From Erythrobacteraceae bacterium (lineage in GTDB: Bacteria; Pseudomonadota; Alphaproteobacteria; Sphingomonadales; Sphingomonadaceae), in contig JAHEAX010000007.1 in the NCBI GenBank assembly GCA_024642525.1, forward strand, positions 1 to 64,000: a stretch of 64,000 nucleotides of DNA. The letters are read 5' to 3'. Shown here one piece after another: positions 48,090 through 58,579 of the stretch (positions are counted from its first letter, which is position 1; each line of letters begins with the position of its first letter). The position numbers were made by a program, and so were the translations under genes. The notes beneath the pieces were generated by a model. That model did no database searches, was not told where the DNA came from, and saw only the letters and a program-made list of their open reading frames with translations.

Positions 48090-48272
48090 ATGGCCACCAC
48101 ACCGCCCAATGATCCCAACAGGATAGACCCGCAATCGCCGCCCGAAACACCGGGTTTGCCGAATGAGCCTGTGCCATCCATGCCGCCGGAAATTGACCCT
48201 CCCGCACCCGATTTTGACGAGCCTGACCGCAGCCCTGACGAGGTTCCGCCAGACGAGGGCAGCTTACGTTAA
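48090..48272 (+). CDS. Small Pro/Asp/Glu-rich hypothetical protein
   Basis: MATTPPNDPNRIDPQSPPETPGLPNEPVPSMPPEIDPPAPDFDEPDRSPDEVPPDEGSLR; AGGAAG upstream. Confidence 0.5.
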   Translation: MATTPPNDPNRIDPQSPPETPGLPNEPVPSMPPEIDPPAPDFDEPDRSPDEVPPDEGSLR

Positions 48273-49087
48273 TGGCTTAGGAGCAGTGGCAATTCCGGGT
48301 CGCTGAGCATTTCGCGGGTTACCCCGCCAAGCACGCTTTCGCGGAAGCGGGAATGGCCATAGGCCCCCATCACCACATAGCCGCCCTTGCGAATTTTCGC
48401 TGCGTCCACCAATATTTCGGCGATAGAAGCCGGGGCTTCGTGCGGCAGATCCACGATTTCTGCTTCGATGCCGTGCCGCGCAAGATATTTGGCGGCACCG
48501 GTGGAGGGCAGATCATACCGATCTGCATCGCGCTTTTCTTCAACCGTCAGAATATGCACCCGCGTTGCGCGTGAAAGCATGGGCATGGCTGCCCGCAGGG
48601 CATGGGCCCCTTCGCTCGATCCGTTCCATGCCACCATTGCTGGCACGTCGAGCGCAAAGCTGTTGGTCTTCGGCGGAACCACAAGGATTGGCGCCCTTAT
48701 CTGCGATACCAGTTCGGATACCAGCATTGCCGGACGTTTGTATTTGCCGACAGGATTATGCGCGCCCAGCACCAGCAGATCGTTAATCGGGGCATAGCGG
48801 GGCAGCTGGATGGCTGCGGAACCATTGCAATCCACCCATTCCCAGATCACGTCTTCGCCTGCCAGCTGCGCTTCCAGCCGGTCGCGCAATTCCTTGGCGA
48901 TCTTGCGATATTCCGCCGCTACCTGCGCGGCCATGGTGCCGTAGATATCGCCCGGCACGCCGAATTCGAAGGGCACTGCCTGCAGGCAGGTCAGGTGGCC
49001 ATCATATTGCCGGGCAAGATCAAGCGCGACCTGCAGCCGTGCCTCCAGACAATCGTCATCATGAATGTGAAGCAGGATCGAACGCAT
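48269..49087 (-). CDS. Universal stress protein (UspA family, two-domain)
   Basis: MRSILLHIHDDDCLEARLQVALDLARQYDGHLTCLQ; VVMGAYGHSRFRESVLGGVTREMLSDPELPLLLSH. Confidence 0.93.
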   Translation of the reverse strand: MRSILLHIHDDDCLEARLQVALDLARQYDGHLTCLQAVPFEFGVPGDIYGTMAAQVAAEYRKIAKELRDRLEAQLAGEDVIWEWVDCNGSAAIQLPRYAPINDLLVLGAHNPVGKYKRPAMLVSELVSQIRAPILVVPPKTNSFALDVPAMVAWNGSSEGAHALRAAMPMLSRATRVHILTVEEKRDADRYDLPSTGAAKYLARHGIEAEIVDLPHEAPASIAEILVDAAKIRKGGYVVMGAYGHSRFRESVLGGVTREMLSDPELPLLLSH

Positions 49088-49276
49088 GATAGTTCCTTTC
49101 ATTGACGCAAGCCCGTCAGATGGCTGGAACAATAGGCGCGGCGCATGGCCGGTAATTACGCAAATGTCCTGATGCTGCCCCCGTGTGCCGCTGTGTGCCC
49201 CCGTAGATTTGCGTATTCGAAGATCGCCAAAATCAGGCGAAGGAACTGGCGAAGACTATGTGCACGGGGAACGCAA

Positions 49277-49642
49277 ATGAGCACTTGGAATATTGTCAAA
49301 CTCGAGCTCGCGCGCACAGATGATTTCCCTTCAGGATCAGCAAGCCGGTCCTACCTCATCAGAGTTCCGCTCGATGATGATTGCCTGATCGACGAGGAAG
49401 CAAGGGCCGAAGACCCCGGCCGGGCGACGGTAAGGCGGTTCTGGCCCAATGAGCCGGATCAGTCCGGATATCTGCTACGCGCCAAAAGTGGCTGGGTCTT
49501 TTCTTACGCCGTCGGGGAAGATGATGATGAAAACCTGTTCCACCTGGAAAACCACCCGGTAAAAGCCGGCGAATATCTGACTGTGACAGAACCAGACGGA
49601 ACACGCCTGCCTTACCGTATCACCTCGGTTGCGCCCATCTAG
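49277..49642 (+). CDS. Hypothetical protein, ~121 aa
   Basis: MSTWNIVKLELARTDDFPSGSASRSYLIRVPLDDDCLIDEEA...; coding-like composition; start ATG 49277. Confidence 0.7.
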   Translation: MSTWNIVKLELARTDDFPSGSASRSYLIRVPLDDDCLIDEEARAEDPGRATVRRFWPNEPDQSGYLLRAKSGWVFSYAVGEDDDENLFHLENHPVKAGEYLTVTEPDGTRLPYRITSVAPI

Positions 49643-49683
49643 GCGGAAGTAGAGCGGAGCCGCGGCCGCCCTGTGACCTGACT

Positions 49684-50301
49684 CTATTCCTTCTCGCCAA
49701 CCCCTGCGGCAAAAGCGATGCGCAACAGGTCGGACAGGTTCTGGACTTCCAACTTGTTCATCAGGTTGGCGCGGTGGATTTCGACCGTGCGCGGGCTGAT
49801 ACCAAGGTCATAGCCGATGGTCTTGTTCGGATATCCTTCGACCAGCCCTTCCAGCACATCATGTTCGCGCGGGGTCAGGCCATTCAGGCGCAATTTCGCC
49901 TCGTCGCGCTTCGTGTGGCGGTGGTTGGCATCTGCCAGCCTGTTACGGCCTTCCTCGATTGCGGCGACCAATACGGCTTTTTCGAACGGCTTCTCGATGA
50001 AATCGACTGCGCCTGCCTTCATGGCCGTCACTGCCAATTCAACATCGCCATGCCCCGTCATGATTATTACCGGATAGGCTATGCCGCGTGCGGTGATTTC
50101 CTGTTGCACTTCCAGCCCGTCCATCCCCGGCATACGGATGTCGAGCAGAATGCAGCCCGGTTCAAGCTTGGCCGTCGCGCGCAGGAATTCGACCCCGTTT
50201 TCAAACGGGTGGACGGTATAGCCTGACGTGCGGAGCATGAAGCCGACCGAACGGCGGACAGAATCATCGTCATCCACCAGATAGATTGGAAAATCAGCCA
50301 T
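49684..50301 (-). CDS. fixJ: FixJ-family two-component response regulator (REC-LuxR HTH)
   Basis: IYLVDDDDSVRRSVGFMLRTSGYTV; GCILLDIRMPGMDG; LTPREHDVLEGLVEGYPNKTIGYDLGISPRTVEIHRANLMNKL. Confidence 0.9.
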   Translation of the reverse strand: MADFPIYLVDDDDSVRRSVGFMLRTSGYTVHPFENGVEFLRATAKLEPGCILLDIRMPGMDGLEVQQEITARGIAYPVIIMTGHGDVELAVTAMKAGAVDFIEKPFEKAVLVAAIEEGRNRLADANHRHTKRDEAKLRLNGLTPREHDVLEGLVEGYPNKTIGYDLGISPRTVEIHRANLMNKLEVQNLSDLLRIAFAAGVGEKE

Positions 50302-51472
50302 CTTCCTCGTCCACTTCTGCACTGCTCAGGGTAAAGTTGAAAGTTGTCCCGCCCATGTCTGACGGTTCCGCGCCGATCTTGCCGCCATGGGCATTGATGA
50401 TTGTGTGACAGATCGACAGGCCAAGCCCCATTCCGCTGGCCTTTGTGCTGATGAAGGGGTGGAACAATCGCTCGGCAATGTGGGGTTCAAGGCCCGGCCC
50501 GCTGTCGCTGACAGAGACGCACACCTTGCTGCCGTCCACGGGCCGCGATGTGATGGTGATCCGCTTGGTCCGGGAATCGGTCATGGCTTCCAGCGCATTT
50601 CGGATGAGATTGACCAGCACTTGCTGGATTTGCACCGGCACCACCAGTACGCTGTCACACGAAGGATCGAGCCGGCTGGAAAAATCAACATCGCGCCCAT
50701 CGCCATTAACCAGCGCGAGGGCGGTCGCTTCCTTGACGAGGCGCGACATGCTGGCAATTTCACGCACCGTATCGCCGCGCATGATGAATTCGCGCAGGCG
50801 GTAGATTATCTTGCCTGCGCGGATTGCCTCTGCGGCGCATTCCGTCAACGCTTCGCGAACCATGGCGATGTTTTCGGCTGATGGCTGGTCCAGCAGGTCC
50901 TTGGCAGCTTCGACATAGTTGGCAACAGCAGTCAGCGGCTGGTTCAGTTCATGGGCGAGCGAATTTGCCAGCGTGCCCATGGATGTGATGCGCGAGACAT
51001 GGGCAAGTTCGGCCTGGAGAATATGCAGCTGCCGTTCGGTTTCGCGCTGCTCGCTCATATCCCTGATGAAGCCTGTGAACAGGTGGTCATCACCGATTAT
51101 CAGTTCACCCACCGAAAGGTTGATCGGGAAGGTTCCACCATCGCGTCTGCGCGCAGTGGTAACCCGGCCTATGCCGATAACCCGCCGTTCCCCTGTCTCC
51201 AGATAATGCCTGATATATCCGTCATGCGCCTCGCGGTCGGGCGAGGGCATCAGCATGCTGACGTTTTCGCCAACCACTTCGGCCTCGTTATAGCCGAACA
51301 TCTTTTCGGCGCCCTTGCTGAATGAGATGATGGCACCTTTGTTGTCGATCACAACCATCGCATCAGGCACGGTATCGATAAGAGCGTGCAGGTTGTTGAT
51401 GCGCTCGGGCACCAACGCGTTCTCCAGATTCTGATCGGTTCCACCAGCCATCTTGTTACCTGATCCTATCAT
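50294..51472 (-). CDS. fixL: FixL-like heme-PAS sensor histidine kinase
   Basis: MLMPSPDREAHDGYIRHYLETGERRVIGIGRVTTARRRDGGTFPINLSVGE (FixL heme-PAS); LANSLAHELNQPLTAVANYVEAA H-box; overlaps fixJ by 8 nt. Confidence 0.9.
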   Translation of the reverse strand: MIGSGNKMAGGTDQNLENALVPERINNLHALIDTVPDAMVVIDNKGAIISFSKGAEKMFGYNEAEVVGENVSMLMPSPDREAHDGYIRHYLETGERRVIGIGRVTTARRRDGGTFPINLSVGELIIGDDHLFTGFIRDMSEQRETERQLHILQAELAHVSRITSMGTLANSLAHELNQPLTAVANYVEAAKDLLDQPSAENIAMVREALTECAAEAIRAGKIIYRLREFIMRGDTVREIASMSRLVKEATALALVNGDGRDVDFSSRLDPSCDSVLVVPVQIQQVLVNLIRNALEAMTDSRTKRITITSRPVDGSKVCVSVSDSGPGLEPHIAERLFHPFISTKASGMGLGLSICHTIINAHGGKIGAEPSDMGGTTFNFTLSSAEVDEEDG

Positions 51473-51783
51473 AGGTCATGGCAACTGAGCCATAGGCGAC
51501 CGTTTTCCTGCGCCGGGCAGCTAGGCACAGCATCAGCAGACAAGGCAGTAAACGGTCTATCAGGGTATTCCCCTAGCTGCTTGGCAGCGGGCGTGCAGAG
51601 TGTGGCCGGATGCGGCAGTTATCCGCCCTGAATCGAGAAAAAATTCCTTGCAATTCTTGTAGGTTGCGGCCGCTTACGGACGTTTCCGTATCGCTGGAAC
51701 TGACCGGCCTGACTACTTTGCGAATCATGGAAATTAGCCCCCGAACCGACCCGAACTGCGGGTTAAGCAATAAGGATTGAGCC

Positions 51784-52272
51784 ATGGTCAACCAGGTTAC
51801 CGCAACCCCCAAACCTGCAACCGATCGCGGAATTGCCGAAAGGTTCATGGAGCCATTTGCCCGGATGCGCAGCAACATGGATCATCTTATCGAGGATTTT
51901 CCAGCACGCTGGTCGGCATTCCAGTTTGCCGGTGTGCCCGCGGTTGAAATGACAGAAGCGGATGACAGCTATCTGATCAGCGTTGAAGTGCCCGGCATTC
52001 CGACCGAGGATATCGACCTCCAGATAGACCGCGATATGCTGGTGCTGAAGGGCGAAAAGAAGGAACAGCGCGAGGAAAAGGACGTCGATTACGTCATTTC
52101 CGAACGCAGTTACGGCTCTTTTGAACGGCGTATCGCCCTGCCTGCAGACGCGCAGGTGGATGCAGTGGAAGCCAGGTCGGACAATGGCGTGCTGCGCATT
52201 TCCATCCCGCGCAGCCCCGGTGCGACGTCCAAGCGGCGCAAGATCGAAATCAAATCCGCTTCCACGGAATGA
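51784..52272 (+). CDS. Hsp20/alpha-crystallin family small heat-shock protein
   Basis: DDSYLISVEVPGIPTEDIDLQIDRDMLVLKGEKKEQREEKDVDYVISERSYGSFERRIALP. Confidence 0.95.
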   Translation: MVNQVTATPKPATDRGIAERFMEPFARMRSNMDHLIEDFPARWSAFQFAGVPAVEMTEADDSYLISVEVPGIPTEDIDLQIDRDMLVLKGEKKEQREEKDVDYVISERSYGSFERRIALPADAQVDAVEARSDNGVLRISIPRSPGATSKRRKIEIKSASTE

Positions 52273-52356
52273 GATAGGGCCACCTTCACCACCTCCCACC
52301 GATTGTCCGGAGGTGGCCCTTGCTAATCGGCGTTATCTGCGACCCGACGCCGAAAC

Positions 52357-52394
52357 TGCCCCCTGATCCGCCCGGATCGGGGGGCATCTTTTTT
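52357..52394. terminator. Rho-independent terminator-like hairpin
   Basis: TGCCCCCTGATCCG-CC-CGGATCGGGGGGCA then TCTTTTTT. Confidence 0.85.
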
Positions 52395-52545
52395 GAGAAT
52401 CGTAAACCGCGAAAGACAAGCTGAACCGCATCGCCCATTCGACCTTTTTAGCCATCCACCTTAAGGACTTATCCGTAATGTGCGGAGCAGGGCGATTTGT
52501 AAGCCTGCGCCAAACCAACTGCTGCGACCCGATCAGGAGCGATGA

Positions 52546-53475
52546 ATGAAAGACGATGCCCATCTCAAAACAGCGCAAGACCAGGTCGAAGCCGTGCTTC
52601 GCGGCGATGGCGCGGCACCGGTAGTAAAGGCGTTTTTTGACGAGCCGACCTTTACAGCAAGCTACGTCGTCCACGACCCAGAGACCAACCAGGCGGCAAT
52701 CGTGGATTCCGTGCTCGATTTCGACCAGCCATCGGGACGCACTTCGACGGCATCTGCCGATGCGATCATCGATTATGTTCGCCGCCATGATCTGACCGTC
52801 GACTGGATCCTGGAAACCCATGCCCATGCCGACCATCTTTCCGCAGCACCGCACCTGCAAGCGGAACTGGGCGGCAAGCTGGTCATCGGCCGCGAAATCC
52901 TGACGGTGCAGAATGTCTTCGGCAAGATTTTCAACGAAGGCACCGAATTTGCTCGCGATGGATCGCAATTCGACCGGCTGCTGGATGACGGGGATTGCCT
53001 GATGCTGGGCAAAATGCCGATCATCTCCCTTCACGTGCCGGGTCATACGCCTGCAGACATGGCCTATGTCATCGGCGATGCAGCCTTTGTCGGCGACACG
53101 ATGTTCATGCCTGATTATGGCACTGCGCGCGCCGATTTTCCCGGCGGGGACGCTGCCACATTATATCGCTCGATCCACCGGCTGAACAGCCTGCCGGGGC
53201 AGACGCGCGTATTCCTGTGCCATGATTACAAGGCTCCCGGTCGCGATCAATTCGCATGGGAAACCACCATTGCGGCTGAGAAGACCGCCAACGTCCATGT
53301 GCATGAAGGGGTAAGCGAGGTTGACTTTGTGGCCATGCGCAATGCCCGTGATGCGACGCTGGATATGCCGCGGCTGATCCTGCCATCGATCCAGGTAAAT
53401 ATCAGGGGCGGCCATTTTCCCGAACCTGAAGCCAACGGCACCCGTTATCTCAAGCTGCCGCTCAACATTCTGTAG
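52546..53475 (+). CDS. MBL-fold hydrolase, persulfide dioxygenase/Blh-like
   Basis: ETHAHADHLSAAPHLQ (HxHxDH), HVPGHTPADMAYVIGDAAFVGDTMFMPDYGTARADFPGG, FLCHDYKAPGRDQFAWETT. Confidence 0.93.
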   Translation: MKDDAHLKTAQDQVEAVLRGDGAAPVVKAFFDEPTFTASYVVHDPETNQAAIVDSVLDFDQPSGRTSTASADAIIDYVRRHDLTVDWILETHAHADHLSAAPHLQAELGGKLVIGREILTVQNVFGKIFNEGTEFARDGSQFDRLLDDGDCLMLGKMPIISLHVPGHTPADMAYVIGDAAFVGDTMFMPDYGTARADFPGGDAATLYRSIHRLNSLPGQTRVFLCHDYKAPGRDQFAWETTIAAEKTANVHVHEGVSEVDFVAMRNARDATLDMPRLILPSIQVNIRGGHFPEPEANGTRYLKLPLNIL

Positions 53476-53578
53476 CGGGCAGATGAGTGCATCGATACAT
53501 GATGCGCGGGCGAAGTCCGGGCTGGAGACGGGTTGTTACGCCAGCTTTGTCCGCATATTGAAGAGCGAGGATTTGATC

Positions 53579-53938
53579 ATGGAACTCAACCGACTTTCAT
53601 CCGATTTTGCAGCCACTGGCCAGCTGGAAGTGCAGGATCTGGAACAGGCCGCGGCCCTCGGCTTCAGGTCAATCGTTGACAACCGGCCCGATGGCGAGGC
53701 GCCCGATCAGCCTGCATCGTCCGAGATGGAGGCAGCCGCCCACAAGCTGGGCCTTGGCTTTGCCTATATCCCCATTGTGCCGGGACAGTTGAGCGATCAC
53801 GAAGCGCTCGAATTGCGGCAGGTTCTCGCCACCATGGAAGGTCCGGTGCTGGGCTATTGCCGCAGCGGCGCGCGCACGGCATCCTTGTGGCAGCGATATT
53901 GCGACCTGCCTGCCGAACCGCCGCTGATCGGTTCGTGA
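53579..53938 (+). CDS. TIGR01244/DUF442 family protein (phosphatase/sulfurtransferase-like, GYCRSGAR loop)
   Basis: AATGQLEVQDLEQAAALGFRSIVDNRPDGE; GPVLGYCRSGARTASLW. Confidence 0.9.
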   Translation: MELNRLSSDFAATGQLEVQDLEQAAALGFRSIVDNRPDGEAPDQPASSEMEAAAHKLGLGFAYIPIVPGQLSDHEALELRQVLATMEGPVLGYCRSGARTASLWQRYCDLPAEPPLIGS

Positions 53939-53971
53939 CCAGCGCCAGTCAGCCGCGATGTTTCGCAGGGA

Positions 53972-54685
53972 GTGCAGGACTTGAGCCGATTACATGATCA
54001 TCCTGAATTGCACGTTTCCGGCAGGATCGGCTGGCTGCGCGCGGCAGTGCTGGGCGCAAATGACGGCATAGTTTCAACTGGCAGCCTGATTGTCGGGGTC
54101 GCGGCATCCCAGCCTGAAGGCAATGCCGTGATGATCGCCGGTGTCGCTGCCCTGTTTGCAGGCGCAATGTCGATGGCCGCGGGGGAATATGTCTCGGTCA
54201 GCTCGCAAGCTGATACCGAACGCGCAGAATTGACGCGCGAGGCGGCTGAACAGCTGTCTCAGCCCGAATTCGAACGTGAAGAACTGATCCAGATTTATGT
54301 GGGGAGGGGCGTCAACCGCGCTACGGCCGAAGCCGTAGCCGACCAGATGATGGCAAAGGATGCCATTGGCACCCACGCGCGTGACGAACTGGGGCTGACC
54401 CATACAGCAGCGGCGCGGCCGTTACAGGCGGCGCTGACATCGGCGCTGACGTTCACTGCGGGGGCTGCAGCGCCGCTGCTGGTGGCATGGTTTGCCCCGC
54501 CTGCATCTGTCGTTGTGGCCGTGGCGGTTGCATCAATCCTGTGTCTCGCCCTGCTCGGCGCATTGGGCGCACGGGCCGGCGGTGCGCCGCTGGCGCCGTC
54601 CATCGTGCGCGTCACATTCTGGGGCGTCCTTGCCATGCTGGTCACTTACGGCATCGGCAATCTGTTCGGGGCGACCGTGGCATAG
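53972..54685 (+). CDS. VIT1/CCC1-family iron/manganese transporter
   Basis: LRAAVLGANDGIVSTGSLIVGVAAS; FAGAMSMAAGEYVSVSSQADTE. Confidence 0.93.
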   Translation: MQDLSRLHDHPELHVSGRIGWLRAAVLGANDGIVSTGSLIVGVAASQPEGNAVMIAGVAALFAGAMSMAAGEYVSVSSQADTERAELTREAAEQLSQPEFEREELIQIYVGRGVNRATAEAVADQMMAKDAIGTHARDELGLTHTAAARPLQAALTSALTFTAGAAAPLLVAWFAPPASVVVAVAVASILCLALLGALGARAGGAPLAPSIVRVTFWGVLAMLVTYGIGNLFGATVA

Positions 54686-54835
54686 GCAGCTTCGGGCGTG
54701 GGTGGCTTAACGAAAGCCCTGTGCGCGCTGGCCATCCGGATATGTCCCTATATTTTGTTCCGGCCTGACGCTGCAAGGATTGGCGCTGGCAGCCATTTTC
54801 GTGGCTTTGGTCAAGATTGAAGGAGCAAGAGAACC

Positions 54836-55273
54836 ATGCAGCTGAAACATGGAACAACCCTGCTGGTGGCAGATGGCTCGCAAATGCTGGTGCTGCGCAA
54901 CACGGGCGACACCGTCTCACCTGAACTTTCCGTGATCCAGCACCGGGCAGTCGATAGTCTGGCCAACCGCGAAATCCTGTCCGATGCGCCAGGTGTCTCG
55001 TTTTCAAGCATGGGCCACGGGCACGATACCCACGGGCAGAACGATGCCCACCAGCAAATGGAAGACAGGTTCATTGCAGAAGCCGTGGGCGCGCTGGCGC
55101 AAACTGCTGCAGGCACCGACGATGACCTGATCATCGTGGCGCCGCCCACTGCGCTGGGCGTGTTGCGCAGCCAGATCGGCCCAGCCTTGCAAAAGCGGGT
55201 GATTGCAGAAATCGCCAAGGACCTGACCAACCATCCGGTCGACGAGATCGCGCGGCTGCTGATGGATTATTGA
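54836..55273 (+). CDS. Host attachment protein family (AtsE/baeRF-like)
   Basis: TTLLVADGSQMLVLRNTGD; ADRFIAEAV-like DRFIAEAVGALAQ; IIVAPPTALGVLRSQIGPALQKRVIAEIAKDLTNHPVDEIARLL. Confidence 0.88.
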   Translation: MQLKHGTTLLVADGSQMLVLRNTGDTVSPELSVIQHRAVDSLANREILSDAPGVSFSSMGHGHDTHGQNDAHQQMEDRFIAEAVGALAQTAAGTDDDLIIVAPPTALGVLRSQIGPALQKRVIAEIAKDLTNHPVDEIARLLMDY

Positions 55274-55314
55274 CGGCGGCGGGCTGGCTTGCGCCGCGTC
55301 CTGCCCATCGAGAA

Positions 55315-56082
55315 TTATCTGGCGGTCCAGCCACCATCTACTGCAACGGCCTGTCCGGTAGTGAAGCTTGCCCCCTTGCTGCACAGCCACAGGACCGCTT
55401 CGGCGATTTCCTCGGGCCGGCCAATTCTGCCCATGGGTTCGGTGGCGATCATCTGTTCCCGCCCATTTTCGGCAGTGGACATGAACCGCTGCAGCATGGG
55501 GGTTTCGATTGCGCCCGGGCAGATGGCATTGACCCGGATTTTGCGTGTCGCATATTCCAGCGCGGCAGCTTTGGTCAGTCCGACTACGCCATGCTTGGCC
55601 GCGACATAGGCAGGGATACCGGCAATTCCGACCATGCCTGCGACAGAGGCGCAATTGACAATGACACCGCCTGTTTCTTCATTCAGCATGTAATAAAGTT
55701 CTTCGCGCATACATAGCCAGACTCCGCGCAGGTTGATGTTGATCACACGGTCCCAATTGGCCGATGTGCATTCTCCGGTAATCGCGGTTTCGCCTTCGAT
55801 GCCGGCATTGTTGAATGCAGCGTCGATGTGGCCGAAGCGGGTGATCGCGCGCCTGATCGTGTCGGTGACGGCCCCTTCATCAGAAACATCGCAAGCGAAA
55901 AACGCACAATCGGTGCCGGTCGCCTGCAATTCTTCCACCAATGCATTTCCGCCTGGCTCATCGCGGTCGACAAGCGCCAGGCTGTATCCGTTCTGCGCAA
56001 ACAACCTCGCGGTCGCCCGCCCAATGCCTGAACTGGCGCCCGTTACCAGCGCCACGTGCTTCCTGCCATTCTCTGTCATCAT
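55315..56082 (-). CDS. SDR-family oxidoreductase
   Basis: ALVTGASSGIGRATARLFAQNG; NNAGIEGE; YVAAKHGVVGLTKAAALEYA. Confidence 0.95.
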   Translation of the reverse strand: MMTENGRKHVALVTGASSGIGRATARLFAQNGYSLALVDRDEPGGNALVEELQATGTDCAFFACDVSDEGAVTDTIRRAITRFGHIDAAFNNAGIEGETAITGECTSANWDRVININLRGVWLCMREELYYMLNEETGGVIVNCASVAGMVGIAGIPAYVAAKHGVVGLTKAAALEYATRKIRVNAICPGAIETPMLQRFMSTAENGREQMIATEPMGRIGRPEEIAEAVLWLCSKGASFTTGQAVAVDGGWTAR

Positions 56083-56178
56083 TTCGGCCTCAACTCGTCT
56101 GGCCGCTTCAGGGGAGCGGCTGTGGCCGATATTAGAGGCGGCATCGCAGGCGTATCATTACGCAATTGTCCCGAAGGG

Positions 56179-56430
56179 TCAGCGCGGGGCTATGCGCCCG
56201 GCCAGGTAATCAACACCGCCGCCAAGTGTGATGAGCCGGGGTGCATCCGCATCGGGAATGTCGAACCCCAGCCGCTGGCTCAACGCAACGACCAGATTGA
56301 ATATGTCCATTGAATCAAGGTCCAGCGCCTCGCGCAGGTCTTCACTGTCATCCACTGCGACGCCGTCGGTTTCGGGCGCAATGGCGCTGATTTCCTCAAG
56401 GATCATCTGACGCAGATCTTCCCTGTTCAT
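56179..56430 (-). CDS. Acyl carrier protein (phosphopantetheine site LDSMDIFNL)
   Basis: MNREDLRQMILEEISAIAPE...LREALDLDSMDIFNLVVALSQRLGFDIPDAD. Confidence 0.88.
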   Translation of the reverse strand: MNREDLRQMILEEISAIAPETDGVAVDDSEDLREALDLDSMDIFNLVVALSQRLGFDIPDADAPRLITLGGGVDYLAGRIAPR

Positions 56431-57602
56431 AAATCCTCCGGTGTATCCAGCAAACCACCAATCCGGCGCAACAACAATGCCCCGCGGTGTCCGTCGCTGG
56501 CGCGGTGGTCAGCCGCCAGTGTGGCCGTCAGCACGGGCCTGACTGCCACTGCATCTTCAATCGCCCAGGCACGCGGGGCGACCGATCCGAAGCCGATAAT
56601 TGCAACCTGCGGAGGGTAGATGATGGGCAGCAACATATCGACGCCGCGGTCACCCAGGCTGGAAACCGTGATTGTCGGGTCGCTGATTTCGGACGACCGG
56701 AACCCGCCCTTGCGCACCCGTCCAATCAGATCGCGCAGTCGTTCCATCAATTCCGCCAGGGTCAACGTGTCAGTGTTGTGGATTGCAGGGGCTGCAAGCC
56801 CTCCGCCGCGCATCGCAATGGCGGTGCCGATGTGGATAGCAGAAGCGGGGACAAACCCGTCAGGGCCGTAAAAGCCGTTGAATTCGGGAAAATCCTTCAA
56901 CGCAAGGGCCACAGCTTTCAGCGTGAGCGCTCCCAGCAGCAGGCGTTCCTGCGGTGGGTGTGCCGCATTATAGGCATCGAGCCATTGGACAGCTTGCGAA
57001 ACATCGAAACTATGACCGAGATAATAATGCGGTATGTCCCTTTTTGCCCGCGACATGGCAGCCGCGATGGCGCGGCGCATCGGTTCAAGATCTGGCACAG
57101 TCGCGGCGCGCGGTGCTGCTTCCTCGATATCGCGGCGCACGATGGAACCGTCTGGACCGGTTCCTTTGACCAATGCCAGATCTATCCCTCTTTCACTCGC
57201 AAGCAGCCGCGCAGCAGGGGTGGCGCGTGATCCCTCGGCCAACGTCGTCACAGTGGGAGGCTGAATTGCTGCTTCTGCACCCTGTACAGAGGAGACAGTA
57301 GGCATAGGGACAGCAGGTGTGGGGGCAGGAGCGGAAGCGTGTCGCCGTTCCGTGGATGCGGTATCCTTTGGCCCTGTAATTCTGGCGAGGGGAGTTCCGA
57401 CCGGCACTTTCTCGCCCGGTTGCACCAGCAATTCTGCCAGTGTGCCATCTTCGAAGACTTCTACCTCGATCGCGCCCTTGTCTGTTTCCACCACCGCAAT
57501 GATGTCGCCGCGGCTTACCTTCTCACCCTGCTGCTTCATCCACTCGACAAGGATGCCGGCTTCCATGTCGGAACCAAGCGAGGGCATGGCGAAAATCCCC
57601 AT
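56427..57602 (-). CDS. 2-oxoacid dehydrogenase dihydrolipoyl acyltransferase E2
   Basis: Lipoyl domain VETDKGAIEVEVFEDG; RATPAARLLASERGIDLALVKGTGPDGSIVRRDIE; C-terminal LAADHRASDGHRGALLLRRI; start ATG at 57602. Confidence 0.93.
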   Translation of the reverse strand: MGIFAMPSLGSDMEAGILVEWMKQQGEKVSRGDIIAVVETDKGAIEVEVFEDGTLAELLVQPGEKVPVGTPLARITGPKDTASTERRHASAPAPTPAVPMPTVSSVQGAEAAIQPPTVTTLAEGSRATPAARLLASERGIDLALVKGTGPDGSIVRRDIEEAAPRAATVPDLEPMRRAIAAAMSRAKRDIPHYYLGHSFDVSQAVQWLDAYNAAHPPQERLLLGALTLKAVALALKDFPEFNGFYGPDGFVPASAIHIGTAIAMRGGGLAAPAIHNTDTLTLAELMERLRDLIGRVRKGGFRSSEISDPTITVSSLGDRGVDMLLPIIYPPQVAIIGFGSVAPRAWAIEDAVAVRPVLTATLAADHRASDGHRGALLLRRIGGLLDTPEDL

Positions 57603-57604
57603 TG

Positions 57605-58579
57605 TCAGCGGCCCAGAACTGCGCGGCAGGCTTCGACGATGCCCGTGATGCTCGGCAAAGCCGCTTCTTCCAGGTGATGCGCATAGGGTATTGGAACTTC
57701 CTTGCTGCACACACGGGCCAGTGGTGCATCGAGATACCAGAACCCTTTTTCGATGATGCGGGCCATGATTTCAGCCGAAATACTGCCTGACTGCCAACCT
57801 TCATCGACTATGACGCAGCGCCGCGTTCTGGCGACGGTGGCCAGGATTGCGTCTTCATCAAGGGGCCGCAAGACGCGCAAATCCAGCACTTCCGCGCTGA
57901 TGCCCTCTGCCGCCAACTGGTCGGCTGCGGCCAGTGTCTTGCCCAATGATCCGCCATAGGTGATCAGGCTGATGTCAGTCCCTTCCCGGCGCACGGCGGC
58001 ATGGTCAATATCGACGCTGGCCGGCCAATCCACATCGGCGGTATCATTATAGAGCAGGGCGTTTTCGAAGATCAGCACCGGATCAGGATCGTCCAATGCC
58101 GGTGCCAGCATACCGCCTGCATCTGCCACTGTTCCGGGCGCGAGCACGCGTATACCCGGTATATGGGCGTACCATCCTTCCAGACTGTGGGAATGTTGTG
58201 CGCCCAGCTGGCGGCCGCCACCTGTGGCCATGCGAATGACGACAGGCACATTGAACTGCCCGCCCGACATATGCCGGATGGTGGCGGCATTGTTCATGAT
58301 CTGGTCAAGAGCGAGCAGCGAGAAATTGCAGGTCATTATCTCCACGATGGGCCGCAGGCCGCCCATCGCCGCACCTATTCCGGCCCCGGTAAAACCGCTT
58401 TCCGAAAGCGGTGTGTCGCGGATGCGCTCAGGTCCGAATTCTTCCAGCAACCCCTTCGACACAGCATAACATCCGCCATAGTGGCCGACATCCTCTCCCA
58501 TCAGGAATACGCGCGGATCTGATTGCATCGCCTCGCGGATCGCGCCGCGCACGGCATCGCGGTAACTCATTACCGTCAT
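57605..58579 (-). CDS. Pyruvate/2-oxoacid dehydrogenase E1 beta subunit
   Basis: [67 protein letters not shown]. Confidence 0.95.
   Translation of the reverse strand: MTVMSYRDAVRGAIREAMQSDPRVFLMGEDVGHYGGCYAVSKGLLEEFGPERIRDTPLSESGFTGAGIGAAMGGLRPIVEIMTCNFSLLALDQIMNNAATIRHMSGGQFNVPVVIRMATGGGRQLGAQHSHSLEGWYAHIPGIRVLAPGTVADAGGMLAPALDDPDPVLIFENALLYNDTADVDWPASVDIDHAAVRREGTDISLITYGGSLGKTLAAADQLAAEGISAEVLDLRVLRPLDEDAILATVARTRRCVIVDEGWQSGSISAEIMARIIEKGFWYLDAPLARVCSKEVPIPYAHHLEEAALPSITGIVEACRAVLGR

Noticed and set aside
51640-51783. Possible ROSE-like RNA thermometer upstream of hsp20
   Set aside because: An SD (AAGGA) and a distant TTCCTTG exist, but no compact SD-sequestering hairpin with ROSE consensus could be drawn convincingly.
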